Of a stretch of 31,499 nt of DNA, positions 1 through 8,454 are shown piece by piece; position 1 is the stretch's first letter, and each line of letters starts with the position of its first letter. This DNA comes from Pelagophyceae sp. CCMP2097 (taxonomy: Eukaryota > Sar > Pelagophyceae). The notes beneath the pieces are model-generated. The model searched no databases. It was not told the DNA's origin and saw only the letters and a program-made list of their open reading frames with translations. A program made the position numbers and the translations under genes. The stretch covers positions 92,219-123,717 of the forward strand of contig MU657187.1 of the NCBI GenBank assembly GCA_026770575.1, in the 5' to 3' direction.

Positions 1-410
1 GTCTCGGTCGAGACGAGCTGCTTGTTGAGCGCGATGGCCACTGCTCTGCCAGTGTTGCCGGAGAGTTGTGGCCGATTCGTGGACGCCTTTCGCGGTGGCG
101 CCGCGCTGGAAGCGATCTCCACGGCGATCTTGCGGCCGCCGATGGTCGCGCCGTTCATGTCGTCGCGCACAGTCTCCAACTCTGCCGTCTCGACGGTCAC
201 GATGGCGACCCCCTGGCCCTTTGCGCCGTCGAGCTTGACGCTTTTCACGTCGCAGAACGGCTCAAACGCCTTGAAGACGTCGTCTGCCGTGGCCTCCTTG
301 GGCAGGTTGGGCACGACGAGCGCCGCCTCGGTCATTCGGCCGCGGGCGGCGAAGCGACGGACGAGCGCGAAGCGGTGCGCCAGCGCCGCGCGGGGCCCGA
401 GCGCGCACAT
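1..410 (-). CDS. RRM RNA-binding protein, N-terminal part, possibly organelle-targeted
   Basis: Partial gene: it reads leftward off the window, so the C-terminus is missing. From the ATG at 335 comes a typical single RNA-recognition motif of about 75 residues: RNP2-like LVVPNL, then KAFEPFCDVKSVKL, a weak RNP1 (KGQGVAIVTV, lacking the usual aromatics), and the closing GGRKIAVEIA. An in-frame ATG at 410 adds 25 residues rich in Arg and Ala and nearly free of acids (MCALGPRAALAHRFALVRR), which looks like a mitochondrial or plastid presequence, so I prefer this start. The frame is closed upstream by a TAA near 541. RRM proteins bind single-stranded RNA; the weak RNP1 may mean altered binding. 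Family assignment is firm; targeting is inferred. Confidence 0.72.
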   Translation of the reverse strand, partial: MCALGPRAALAHRFALVRRFAARGRMTEAALVVPNLPKEATADDVFKAFEPFCDVKSVKLDGAKGQGVAIVTVETAELETVRDDMNGATIGGRKIAVEIASSAAPPRKASTNRPQLSGNTGRAVAIALNKQLVSTE

Positions 411-683
411 GCCGTCGACGGCGTCCCGAAGCGTCGGACTGAGCGCCGGGGGAGGCTCGACGTCGCAGCCTTGAAGATCTTCCCTCGCAGTACGACGTGT
501 CGAACACTGCCCTCCCGCCCCTCCGTGAGGTCCACATTATGGACCACATAGAAATTCCTACTAACATAGGATTCCTAGATCTAGGGATCCCTAGTACCCT
601 CGCGAAAAAACGGGGTCCAGCCGTGACCGTCGGAACTCCGAGGCGGCGGAGCCGTCCCTCGGATCGCCGGGGCCTTGCGGCCG
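411..683. promoter_or_regulatory. Divergent intergenic region between the RRM gene and CENP-X
   Basis: This 273-bp gap separates two genes facing away from each other, so it should hold both promoters. Its centre (about 545-600) is AT-richer than anything nearby and contains two overlapping perfect palindromes, CCTAGATCTAGG and CTAGGGATCCCTAG. A 14-mer, ACATAGGATTCCTA, at about 564 recurs near 20421, about 50 bp upstream of the Tudor-like gene. No TATA box or known element is clear. Confidence 0.4.
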
Positions 684-1280
684 ATGGAGGCGGTGCCGCC
701 GGCGAACCGGAAACGGCTAAAGCTTGATTTGATCCTCAAGACGCTCGAAGCGACGGTGCGCTCCCCGCAGGCCGGGCCCTCGCTGACGAAGGGCCCTCGA
801 AACGCGCCTCCTAGACGCAGCGCGGCAGCGACGTTCCCGTGCTGACGAAGAACGCGCTGGAACTTGTGGCCGAGCTGTGCACGGTGTAAGTGGCGTCGAA
901 AACAGCGTACAAATTGCACCGATTGGGTCCAATGGCGCCGCAAACGGCCGCGCGAGACTGCAATACGACGAGCCGCCCGTCGCGAGGCGCAGACGGGCGG
1001 CCCCGCTCTGAGGCGGCGGCCCAGGTTCGTGGTCACGGCGCGGGCGCGCGCCGACGACGAAGCGCGCGGCGCGGTGCCGCGTCTGTTGTCGATGTGCCTT
1101 TTTGAGAGTCTTCTTGCGAGCCTTTTTGCGAGCCTTTGAGAAGGCTCGCCTTTGCATGCGTTTCCGCCGCTGCGGCCGCTCTTCGCCTTGTTTCTTACGC
1201 GCGCCTTAGTCGAGAGCCGCGAGTTTATCACGCCGGCGGATATTGAAGCCACGCTGCCAGAAATGTTGGCCGACTTCTGA
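684..1280 (+). CDS. CENPX: CENP-X / MHF2 histone-fold protein, four exons
   Basis: Exons 684-755, 815-885, 1025-1073 and 1215-1280 join in frame to 85 residues. CENP-X (MHF2) pairs with CENP-S (MHF1) as a histone-fold dimer at kinetochores and in the FANCM DNA-repair complex. The product starts MEAVPPANRKRLKLDLILK and has the helix ALELVAELCTVFVV, matching the family's ALQLMVELLKVFVV. It ends LPEMLADF, matching the animal C-terminus LPQLLLDF. The distance from VFVV to the terminal DF is 38 residues in both, which supports the last splice. Introns are 59, 139 and 141 bp, with donors GTGCGC, GTAAGT and GTGCCG. The last acceptor is the least certain: a TAG five bases upstream, used with another donor, would also stay open. 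The comparison with the human protein is from memory. Confidence 0.85.
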
Positions 1281-1308
1281 GGCCACGCTGCTGTTGGCCG
1301 ACTTTTGG
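1245..1308 (+). repeat. Imperfect tandem duplication of the CENP-X 3' end
   Basis: The last 36 bp of the CENP-X coding sequence (1245-1280) is followed at once by a shortened, diverged copy (1279-1308). Both contain GCCACGCTGC and TTGGCCGACTT. The copy lies after the stop codon. Confidence 0.7.
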
Positions 1309-1353
1309 AAAGGCCAGAACTCCTCCCAGACTTCGGAGACCACCGCCGTCTGC

Positions 1354-1437
1354 ATTCGACGCCCGTCTGTCATCGACGCCCGTGGCACCTGTATGTAATC
1401 GACGCCTGTCTGACATCTATGTAATAGACGCCTCGCG
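1354..1437. repeat. 26-bp tandem repeat
   Basis: Two adjacent 26-bp units at 1372-1397 and 1398-1423 share ATCGACGCC and CTATGTA-type ends. Partial units flank them at 1354 and 1424. It probably lies in the 3' region of CENP-X. I see no coding role. Confidence 0.7.
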
Positions 1438-2323
1438 AATCGAACGTTGCGACGACGACGCGGTGGTGAGCCTCGACGGCCGCGCGCCGCGGAAGAGCCT
1501 CGGCGGCGAGACGCTACCGCGCGACTCCCAGCGCCCACGGAGGATGCATCCGCGGCGCTGCGGTGGATGGAAGAATGGCGGTCGACGCAGCGCGGCGACA
1601 CAAACATCCTGTGATTTTTATTACATTACATTACACATGTACGCGGGCCCTCGGAGCCGCGCCGAACCGCGCGCGGCCGGCGGCGGCAGCGAGGTACGGG
1701 TGCGGCCGGCCCCGCGGGCCCGTTCCGGCTGTGTGTGGTTACACGCCCGGCAGATGAGCGGCGCCTCGGCCCCGGTTCCGGCGGGTTCGGATCCTGCAGG
1801 TGTCCGAGGCCGAGCGACGAGCCTCGGAAGGCCGCGAATCGCGCGTCGCAGCATCCCCGAAGTCTCGCGTCGCCGCCCCGCGCGTGGATCACCCACGTTC
1901 CGTCCAAACGGCGCTCGTCTGCGGCATCCCAGAGCCGGCATGGAGACTCCACTCGGAGCTTGCCCACGCCTGCTTGATCCTTCGACGCATAGAGGCCGGT
2001 CCGACGGGAACGTTTCACGAAGCGTGTCGTGGCATAGCGGAGGCGAGGAGCTGTCGAGCTGTGATGGTTTCCTCGACGGTACGGAGTCGATTTGAGCTGG
2101 GGCTGCAACCACGCTGGAAGAGAGGAGCCGCGCGTTCCTTCAATGGCTGCGCGAGATGGTCATTCGAGGTTGCGTTGCAGTGCGGCTCTCGTGACACTCA
2201 CCCCTGGCCAAAACCGTGCCAGTCGGGATACCGGGGCTCGGCGAAATAGGACCGGGCCCGCGATGGCGTCCGGGAAGGGGTCTTCCAATGTGTCCGTTGC
2301 ACGCTGTGTGTTCTTCGGCGACG
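1438..2323. other. Uninterpreted stretch, possible minus-strand gene at about 1621-2112
   Basis: Nothing here is recognised with confidence. On the minus strand, 2112-1621 is open in two frames at once, as GC-rich DNA often is. One frame ends with EAPLICRACNHTQPERARG, a C..C-containing tail that could be part of a zinc-binding protein. Its stop lies beside a run of TAATG repeats and an AATAAA-like signal at about 1615-1645. The other frame contains CRLWDAADERRLDGTW, faintly like a decayed WD40 strand. Neither could be joined into a convincing protein. The AT-rich patch near 1615-1640 may be a transcript end for a minus-strand gene. Confidence 0.2.
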
Positions 2324-3497
2324 ATGCGATGCTGGTTGGCGCTCTCTCTGCTGGCCTGCGCGAGGGCGCCGCCGCCGGCGGAGACGCCGTGGGAGGCGCT
2401 TGGAAAGCCGTGGGATTGGCAAGCCTGCGATCCGGACCTCGAGTTCGAACGGCAATGCAAGCCTGTAGCCCCAGAGTGCAATCACCCGCGCCCGAGCAAA
2501 CGAAGCACCCGGAAAAGGCTTACGGAGGCACACTCCCGCGGGTCCCGCGAGGGCGCCTTCCGGAGCTTCCGGAGGACCCGCAACGGCATGTGTGCAAGCG
2601 CCCCGTAATCTGACGAGGCGTCGTCTAAGAAAGATGCTCTTTTGGAACTCCGGGAGCGTCCTCTGAGGGAGCGTCCTCTGAGGCACGCTCCTAGGTACAA
2701 TGACCGTCGTCGACGAGTCCGTGACGCACGGCCTGGGCAACATGCTCCTGCACGTGTATGTGCAAAAGTCGCTTTTGGCGTTTGAAAAGGGGTGTTCGGC
2801 CGTCTTCAAGGAGCAACCAGGCCCAAACCAGAAGACCCCGTTCAAAATGTCGGACCACTTCCAAGTCGCTGAACGAGTCCCGACCGTCCTCTCGCCAAAG
2901 TGCATAGCGTACGCCATCACCCAACCGAAAGCAAAAGTGCGCAAGCTCCTCGAAACGGCAAAGGCTTCATCCGACCCGACCCTCCCGCTCGTCGCCATGG
3001 CGGTGCGAACGGGCTGGCTCGAGGACATGTCGCCGGCGTGGCCGAGTTTGGAATGTTCGGCTTACACATTCCCCGGAGCTGCGGCGAATGTTGTTCAGCA
3101 TGAAGGGTTCGGGTTTTCTTCACTTTTGCAGAGCACGGCCAAAGCGGCCGATTCTGCCTTTGGCCGGTGGAACGGCATGGTGACGTCGGACTCGTACGGG
3201 GCCAAGGCATTTGGTTTGGAAACTTTGGGAAAGCGTGGTCAAGGTGTCGTGGATTACTTTGGGGCTCTTGGCCACTCCAACCCGAGTGGCCGCAGAGTCC
3301 GCGCCACCGACGCGGAGGAGCAGATTGCACTGGCGCGCACCGCCGTCGTCGACCTGGTATTGCTCTCGGAAGCCTCTATCCTTGTTTTCTTCCCTTCGAA
3401 ATTCCCCAAAGCCGCAGCGCTGCGTTCCATGCCCAAAGCAGCGCCTTTGAAAGTAAAACGCACCCAGTCCCCATCGTGCCCGACGCATTCGAAATAG
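2324..3497 (+). CDS. Secreted fucosyltransferase-like protein, two exons
   Basis: Exon 1 (2324-2591) encodes a signal peptide (MRCWLALSLLACARA) and a Cys/Trp-rich stretch. Exon 2 (2695-3497) encodes the body; joined, they give 356 residues. The body has GLGNML followed by a helix, like the GLGN nucleotide-sugar motif of GT-B fucosyltransferases. It also has a strand PLVAMAVRTG (compare HVRTG), a VTSDSYGAKAF segment, and a late helix-strand VVDLVLLSEASILV where this family has DLYLLSRCDVLVG. I infer a lumenal Golgi glycosyltransferase. The 3' end is odd: after AALRSMPKAAPL the frame gives a poor tail. The +1 frame (THPVPIVPDAFEIGARSAQT) reads more like protein, so a small indel or another intron near 3450 is possible. 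The donor at 2592 (GTGCAA) was chosen by phase. Confidence 0.5.
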
Positions 3498-3647
3498 GTG
3501 CCCGCAGCGCACAAACGAGTTCCACCGCGCGGCAGCCGCGCCGTTGGGAGGCATAACTGGACGAAGCGAGGCGGGGCAAACTTATCAAAGAGGGACCGGG
3601 CGGTGCCTTTTGACCCTCGATCGAAGAGGCGCTGAGGGGCCGTCTTT
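3498..3647. other. Downstream flank of the fucosyltransferase-like gene
   Basis: No separate gene is seen. This may include the true C-terminal coding sequence of the preceding gene if its frame shifts near 3450. Confidence 0.3.
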
Positions 3648-3743
3648 GGCGCCGAGGGGCGGCTTTCGGACCCTGTATCGGCGCCGAGGGTCGGTTTTCG
3701 GACCGTATATCGGCGCCGAGGGACGGTCTCCGACGCGGATAGG
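3648..3743. repeat. 32-bp tandem repeat, three units
   Basis: Units start at exactly 32-bp spacing (3648, 3680, 3712) with GGCGCCGAGGG, then a CGGTTTTCGGACC-type stretch and TATATC. The third unit is diverged at its end. A weaker related piece precedes at about 3628. Confidence 0.85.
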
Positions 3744-3857
3744 GCATCTAGAGCCACAAACTTGGCACAAAGTGAGAGTCTCCGGTCCGGTCAAACAGAC
3801 CTTTCTTGTCCCATGCGCCGGGGGGCGGAGAAGGGCGACCCCTCGAAGGTCCGCTGC

Positions 3858-4270
3858 GGCCCCGTAGGCGGCCTCTATTCGGTCCGTAGACGGTCCGACG
3901 CGGCCCCGTAGACGGTCCGTGGACGGCCCCGGTGGCAGTCCGACGCGGCCTCTCGACGGCCTCTCGACGACCCCTGTACGGACAGTCCTCGACGGGTCCC
4001 TCGACGGTCCTCTACGGCCCTTTGAAGGGCCCTTTGACGGTCCTCCGTTCCGACGGACGGGGGCCTCGAGACTATGCGGTCCCTATACGGCCCCAGAATA
4101 CCCCGGAGACGGTCCGATGCGGCCTATGGAATGTCCGATGCGGCCCCGTAGACTGTCCTTGGTTTTTGGATCGTTTTAGACACTCTGTCGTACGACGGGG
4201 GCCGGAGACGGCTCCTGGACGGCCCAAAGCGGCCCTGTTGGCGGCCCAATGCGGACCCTATGCGACCTCA
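3858..4270. repeat. Degenerate GC-rich short repeats (GTAGACGGTCCG family)
   Basis: Over about 400 bp the sequence is made of variants of a roughly 11-bp word such as GTAGACGGTCC or CTCGACGGTCC, mixed with ATGCGGCC-type words. It is open in several frames but has no protein-like composition. The same family appears in the opposite orientation at about 20590-20697. Confidence 0.7.
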
Positions 4271-4330
4271 TGCGACCCCTCTACGGAGAGTCTCCCCACG
4301 GAATGTGCACCGACTGCAAAGGACGCGATC

Positions 4331-4385
4331 TTTTCACTGTTCTCTTTTCACTGTTCTCTCTCTCTTTTCACTGTTCTCTTTCACT
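4331..4385. repeat. 14-bp pyrimidine repeat TTTTCACTGTTCTC
   Basis: Three perfect copies at 4331-4344, 4345-4358 and 4365-4378, separated by TCTCTC and followed by a partial copy. It sits 40 bp before a CAG acceptor, so it may act as the polypyrimidine tract of an intron ending at 4426. Confidence 0.85.
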
Positions 4386-4426
4386 CTTGCTGCTTTGGGG
4401 TCCCGGCCTCCAACCTCCCACCCCAG

Positions 4427-4644
4427 GCTCGTACCCGCGCAACGTCCTCAAGGACGTCGGCGACCTGCTCACGCTGGACTCTGCCGACGAGTCGGTTCAG
4501 TTTGGGTTGGCCGGTTTGGTTGGCCGGGATCACGTGTGCTACGCCGCCGCGAGGGAAACGGGCGACGCACCAATCAAGGCCTGTGGCTGCTTCTTCAAGC
4601 TCGGCCACACGCCGCCCGCGTCAAACGCGGGCGAACTGCGATGA
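4427..4644 (+). CDS. Orphan terminal exon, unknown protein
   Basis: After the pyrimidine repeat and a CCCCAG acceptor, 4427-4644 reads as 72 residues of balanced, protein-like composition before a TGA. It includes RNVLKDVGDLLTLDSADES, GLAGLVGRDHVCYAAA and KACGCFFKLGHT. I do not recognise the family. No upstream exon could be placed, because the preceding 800 bp are repeats. It might be the distant last exon of the fucosyltransferase-like gene or of a gene interrupted by the repeats. Confidence 0.35.
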
Positions 4645-4810
4645 CGACGCGGAATTTAAACACGGCTGCCCCCGCAAATCGCCCTTCAAACCCCCGCACC
4701 TCGCAGCCCCCGGGGCGGACCTTCGAGGGGGATGATTAGAATGCGTGTGGGATACGTGGCTCGACGTATGCGGCGGTGAAGGGGCGTCGGTTTTGGGACC
4801 GAACGGCGGG

Positions 4811-6067
4811 TCAAAGCGCGTCCGGAGGTTCAAAAGCCCTCGCCAATGATTTCGGCGCCGATGACGACCTCGAAACGCGGTCCGGCAGCGGCAAAGTGTC
4901 GCCGGAGGCCTCGAGGTCGTCGTGGGAGGCGAGGAGCGAGGCGACGCGGGAGGCCTCTGCCGCGGCCGAGAGAAGTTCCAACGCCTTCAACGCCTTTTCC
5001 GCCTTTTCCGCCGCGTCGGCGGCGCCAGGGTCGAACAGCGCGAGCTTCTTCGCCTGCAGCGCGGATACAGCGGCGGGGGGCAGCGCGGATACAGCGGCGG
5101 CGGAGAGCGCGGCGGGCGCGTACACCGCGGACTCGACGTCCGTATCAACACCGTGTAACGCATCTCGGTCGGCGTCATCCAACGAGGCGAGCCTCGCAAA
5201 CCCCTTGTCGGAAAGACGCCTTTTCAAAACAAAGCAGCATTCGTCTTCTCTGCCTCTGTCTCGGTTGTCGCGGGCGCGCGCCGTACACAGCGCTGTGGTT
5301 TGAAGAACGACAAGTACAATTTCAGTGCCCTTTGATAAAATAAAGTACCACGGCGCCCCCACCCTGACCGCCCAGAAGGTGGAACAAAAGCAGCCGATTG
5401 ACCACAAAAGTAAATGGCCCGCGACGAAGTTGCCGCGCGCTGTTCCCGTGAAAAGGAACTTTACTAAATCTTTCAAACGAGCAGCTCGGTTCATCAGCCC
5501 GAGACCCGTCGCCACCCCTGCAGTGACGTACGACTTGCCGAAGAAGGACGCCGCCGCGCCGACGGAGACTGTGGCGCTGCATCCGACTGTTACAAGAAGC
5601 ATTTGCGTCCTCGTGGCCGGGCGCTTCTCGTGCATAAACGTAAATCCTGCGACTAAATTCATCAGCGGCCACTGCACCGCGAACATCAAGAACACGCCCA
5701 ACGCAGAAGCCTCCCCCGACCGCTCCATGGCCTATAAGGAGCGTAGCGTGGGCGCGCGCGGGGCGCCGCGAGACAGACGGACGCATGGCGATGTCGTCGC
5801 GGCCTCTGAGGCGGCCCGTGTATAGGTCCCCCCGCTGCTCCTCACCTCGAGCATCCATGCCAGCGCAGCAAAGACCATCCCGACGTTGACGATGGGCGTG
5901 GTGCCGACGATGAGGGCTTGCTGTTCCGGCGTCGATTTCAACAACTTTAACACCACGGGCACGTTGTTCGAGACGTAGCACAGCGTCGACGCCTGCATCA
6001 GCGCCGAGTCCAAGGAGAAGCGCATATCGAGGCGCGGCTTCGAGGTCACTGCCCTGGCAAAGAACAA
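4811..6067 (-). CDS. Polytopic membrane protein, PQ-loop/SWEET-like, two exons
   Basis: Exons 6067-5846 and 5731-4811 join in phase 0 across a 114-bp intron (GTGAGG...TAG), giving 380 residues. The first 240 residues hold about seven hydrophobic segments. The first repeat-like block (VSNNVPVVLKLLKSTPEQQ, then PIVNVGMVFAALAWM) has the P...K-S-T and N...W spacing of MtN3/SWEET PQ-loop repeats. A second block has LVKFLFTGTARGN, then W and a helix ending VVLQ. SWEETs passively carry sugars across membranes. The last 130 residues are a soluble Ala/Leu-rich, probably helical tail ending with a Ser-rich stretch. SWEET kinship is a pattern impression; a different PQ-loop family is possible. An ATG at 6025 is an alternative start. 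Confidence 0.6.
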
Positions 6068-6419
6068 TCTTTCGCAAAAAAATGGGCCAGGAAAATCACG
6101 AAATTGAAGTGTTCAACTGTGTTGGAACCTCGACGTGGGATGTCTTTGGGGATGGCTTACGAGGCGCGTGTCGTGGGGGTCTTCGGGGGTGAGATAACCG
6201 CTTGATCCAAGAGGCAGCCGAGACTGCACATCAAGGAGGTGGGCTTTCGCGATGCGCGTCGTGGACGAGTCCTTCCGATTGCGTGCCTCGCTAGACTGCG
6301 GCGCGAGGGCTCCATTGTCTCGGCCCCTCGTCGACCTAGACCCCTATCCCTGAGGCAGCTTCTCGAGACGTTTAAAATTCAGCAACACCGGGGCGGCGGC
6401 GGGTCTGAATTTGTGCGAA
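6068..6419. other. Intergenic region between two minus-strand genes
   Basis: These 352 bp lie between the desaturase 3' end and the start of the membrane-protein gene, and should contain the terminator of one and the promoter of the other. I see no gene, repeat or recognised element. Confidence 0.4.
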
Positions 6420-8218
6420 CTAGTCCTTCTTCTCGACCATGGTGAAGATGGACTTCATGTATTGGATGCCGTTGGCGTCTTCGACGAAGTGGCAGCTCTT
6501 TGCAGTTTCCCACATGGCTTGAATGGTGCCGCGCGGGTCGTAGTTGTAAAGATCCTTCTCCACCAAATAAGCCTTCAGGTGCTTCGTCGCTTCCACGGCG
6601 TGGTAGCAGGGCAGGTTGGAGAAGAGGTGGTGAGCGACGTGCGTGGACCCGATGTGGTGATGCATCCAGTCGAAGAACCCGCCCAGCTCCTGGTACGGAC
6701 GGTCGATCGTGCAGAGAGCGCCACGCACCTACAAAACACAACATTCAACAGGAGGTCGAATGAACACCACAGTCGAATGGTCGACAGTCTATGAAGAAGC
6801 TGCCGAAGTCTCCAACGGCTTCTATTGGAGAGTTGCGGAGATTCGAACCACCGCCCGTCAGAAACGCACCCAGGTCCACTCGTCGTCGCCGTAATGGGGC
6901 ACGTCCTCCTTGGTGTGCTGGAGCCACGTGTACAGCACGAGCCAGAAGTTGACCCAGAGGTAGGGGCCCCAGTAGTAGCACGCGACGGCGGTAGTCCCAA
7001 ACTTCAAAGTGGCCGCGCCGAGGCCGGCCAACGTGATGAAGATGCCCACCGCAGAGTACTCGATCCGAGCGCGCCACGACGGCGGGAACAGCGCGGAAGA
7101 CGGGCGGAAGTGGTCCAGCGTCGTCGTGATGGGCTACAGAGGCGGAGGGTGATGGGCTAATTGGGCAAAGGGATTGTTGCGCGGGTACGAGAGATAGAGG
7201 TTGCCCCCTACGCCCCGCCGCCGCAGACGTACCTTGCCGTCGTAGGTGCGTCTGGCGCCGGAGGCGTTCATGAGGAGGTACAACGGCCAGCCGAGGAGGA
7301 GGTGGGTCAACAGCTGGAAGCCGGCAAAGCCTTCCTCGCCAATCACCTTTGCCAACGACACATACCCAGCTTCCGCCACTTCCGCCTTCAAGTTCGGGTT
7401 GTGCGTCTCGCCGTCCATCAAATGGTTGGTCTTTGCGTGGTGTTTCGCATGCGAATACTGCCATGAGAAGTACGGCACGAGCAACAACGAGTGCAATACC
7501 CACCCAACCGCATCATTCAGCGCCGTCGACGCGGAAAAGCCGCCGTGGCCGCACTCGTGCGCCAAAACCCACCAGCCCGTCAAGGCCGAGCCCTGGAAGA
7601 AGGCGTAGAGCGACCATCCTGAATCAGACGCGCGTCAGAAGCCCACTCAGAACTCAGAACGCAGAACACCCGAGGTGTCGTCGACCCAAGAACCGCTTCA
7701 ACGTCCCCGCAAAGAGGGAGGGCCCTCTATAACCGCCCCGGCCCACGCTTCTCTTCTGTGTCGAGCGCAGGAAATTTCCGCGGGCCGCCCAGTCTGAGGT
7801 TAGGTTCGAAGAAGCGTCCCAAAAGCCCCCGTGCTCGCCGCCTCGCCTCGTGCGCCTCTAGGGGAGTCTCCGGAGGCGTTTCAAAACACCCCCGCCCCCG
7901 CCGGCACGGCACGGACGCTGTAGAAGCACCGACGACGTCGAGCACGCCCATGCCCTCCGTCTTCAGCAGAGCGTGCGCCAAGAAGGCAAACGCGGCGATG
8001 ACGCAGCCTGCGCGCACACGTCTGGGGATCCCCTTTGAAAACTCGGGCGGCGCACCATCGCGCACGACGTGGCCGAGCGCCGTCGCCGTCGAGTAGTCGA
8101 AGCAGTGCGCGGGCACGGCGTCGCGGATCTGCTTCTTCGTCGGGAGGGACTCCTTGTCAACCACCTTGGCCACCCACGCCCCCGACAGGCTCGGCGCCTG
8201 CTCGCCGCCCTTGCCCAT
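6420..8218 (-). CDS. FAD2-type membrane fatty-acid desaturase (omega-6/omega-3 class), four exons
   Basis: Exons 8218-7930, 7618-7233, 7133-6870 and 6728-6420 give 415 residues. All three di-iron histidine boxes of membrane acyl-lipid desaturases are present: HECGH (117-121), HAKHH (153-157) and HVAHH (343-347). The N-terminal IRDAVPAHCFDYS and DRPYQELGGFFDWMHHHIG blocks are typical of the FAD2/FAD3 group, which inserts the delta-12 or delta-15 double bond into 18-carbon chains. There is no plastid leader, so an endoplasmic-reticulum enzyme is inferred. Introns are 311, 99 and 141 bp (GTGCTT...CAG, GTACGT...TAG, GTGCGT...TAG), all phase-consistent. The ATG at 8218 was chosen because the frame above it starts only with TTG. 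It is divergent from PRK. Delta-12 versus delta-15 specificity cannot be told from sequence alone. Confidence 0.9.
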
Positions 8219-8454
8219 GCTGACGAGCACCAAAAACGAGCCTGCGGAAGATGAGCTTCAGGTCGCTGACGCAGATCGTTTCGAGAGAGAGTGTTTTTTT
8301 CGACGCGGGGTCGCGGGGTGGGCACCTCTCTCGGGGCGGCCCCCTCCGTGCCCGCTTAGTGATCACCACAGACGGCGCCATTGCGTTGCGGAAGATTTCA
8401 ACGGCACCCGAACGGCTCTCTTTTGAGTGACTAGCTAGTTGAGGTAGAGTCGCG
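8219..8454. promoter_or_regulatory. Divergent promoter between the desaturase and PRK
   Basis: Only 236 bp separate the two ATGs, so the genes must share or abut promoters. ACTAGCTAGT, an inverted repeat, lies at about 8430, 20 bp before the PRK start. An oligo-T run is at 8294-8300. No TATA box is evident. Confidence 0.5.

Noticed and set aside
1900..1960. CRLWDAADERRLDGTW as a WD40 relic
   Set aside because: A single LWDA-type match without neighbouring blades is too little evidence; kept only as a remark.
2198..3028. Minus-strand 276-codon frame
   Set aside because: It overlaps the fucosyltransferase-like exons on the opposite strand and has Arg/Ser-rich shadow composition.
3648..4385. 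The 3.6-4.4 kb repeats as a coding low-complexity protein
   Set aside because: Frames are open by composition, shift along the array and lack a start or a conserved peptide period.
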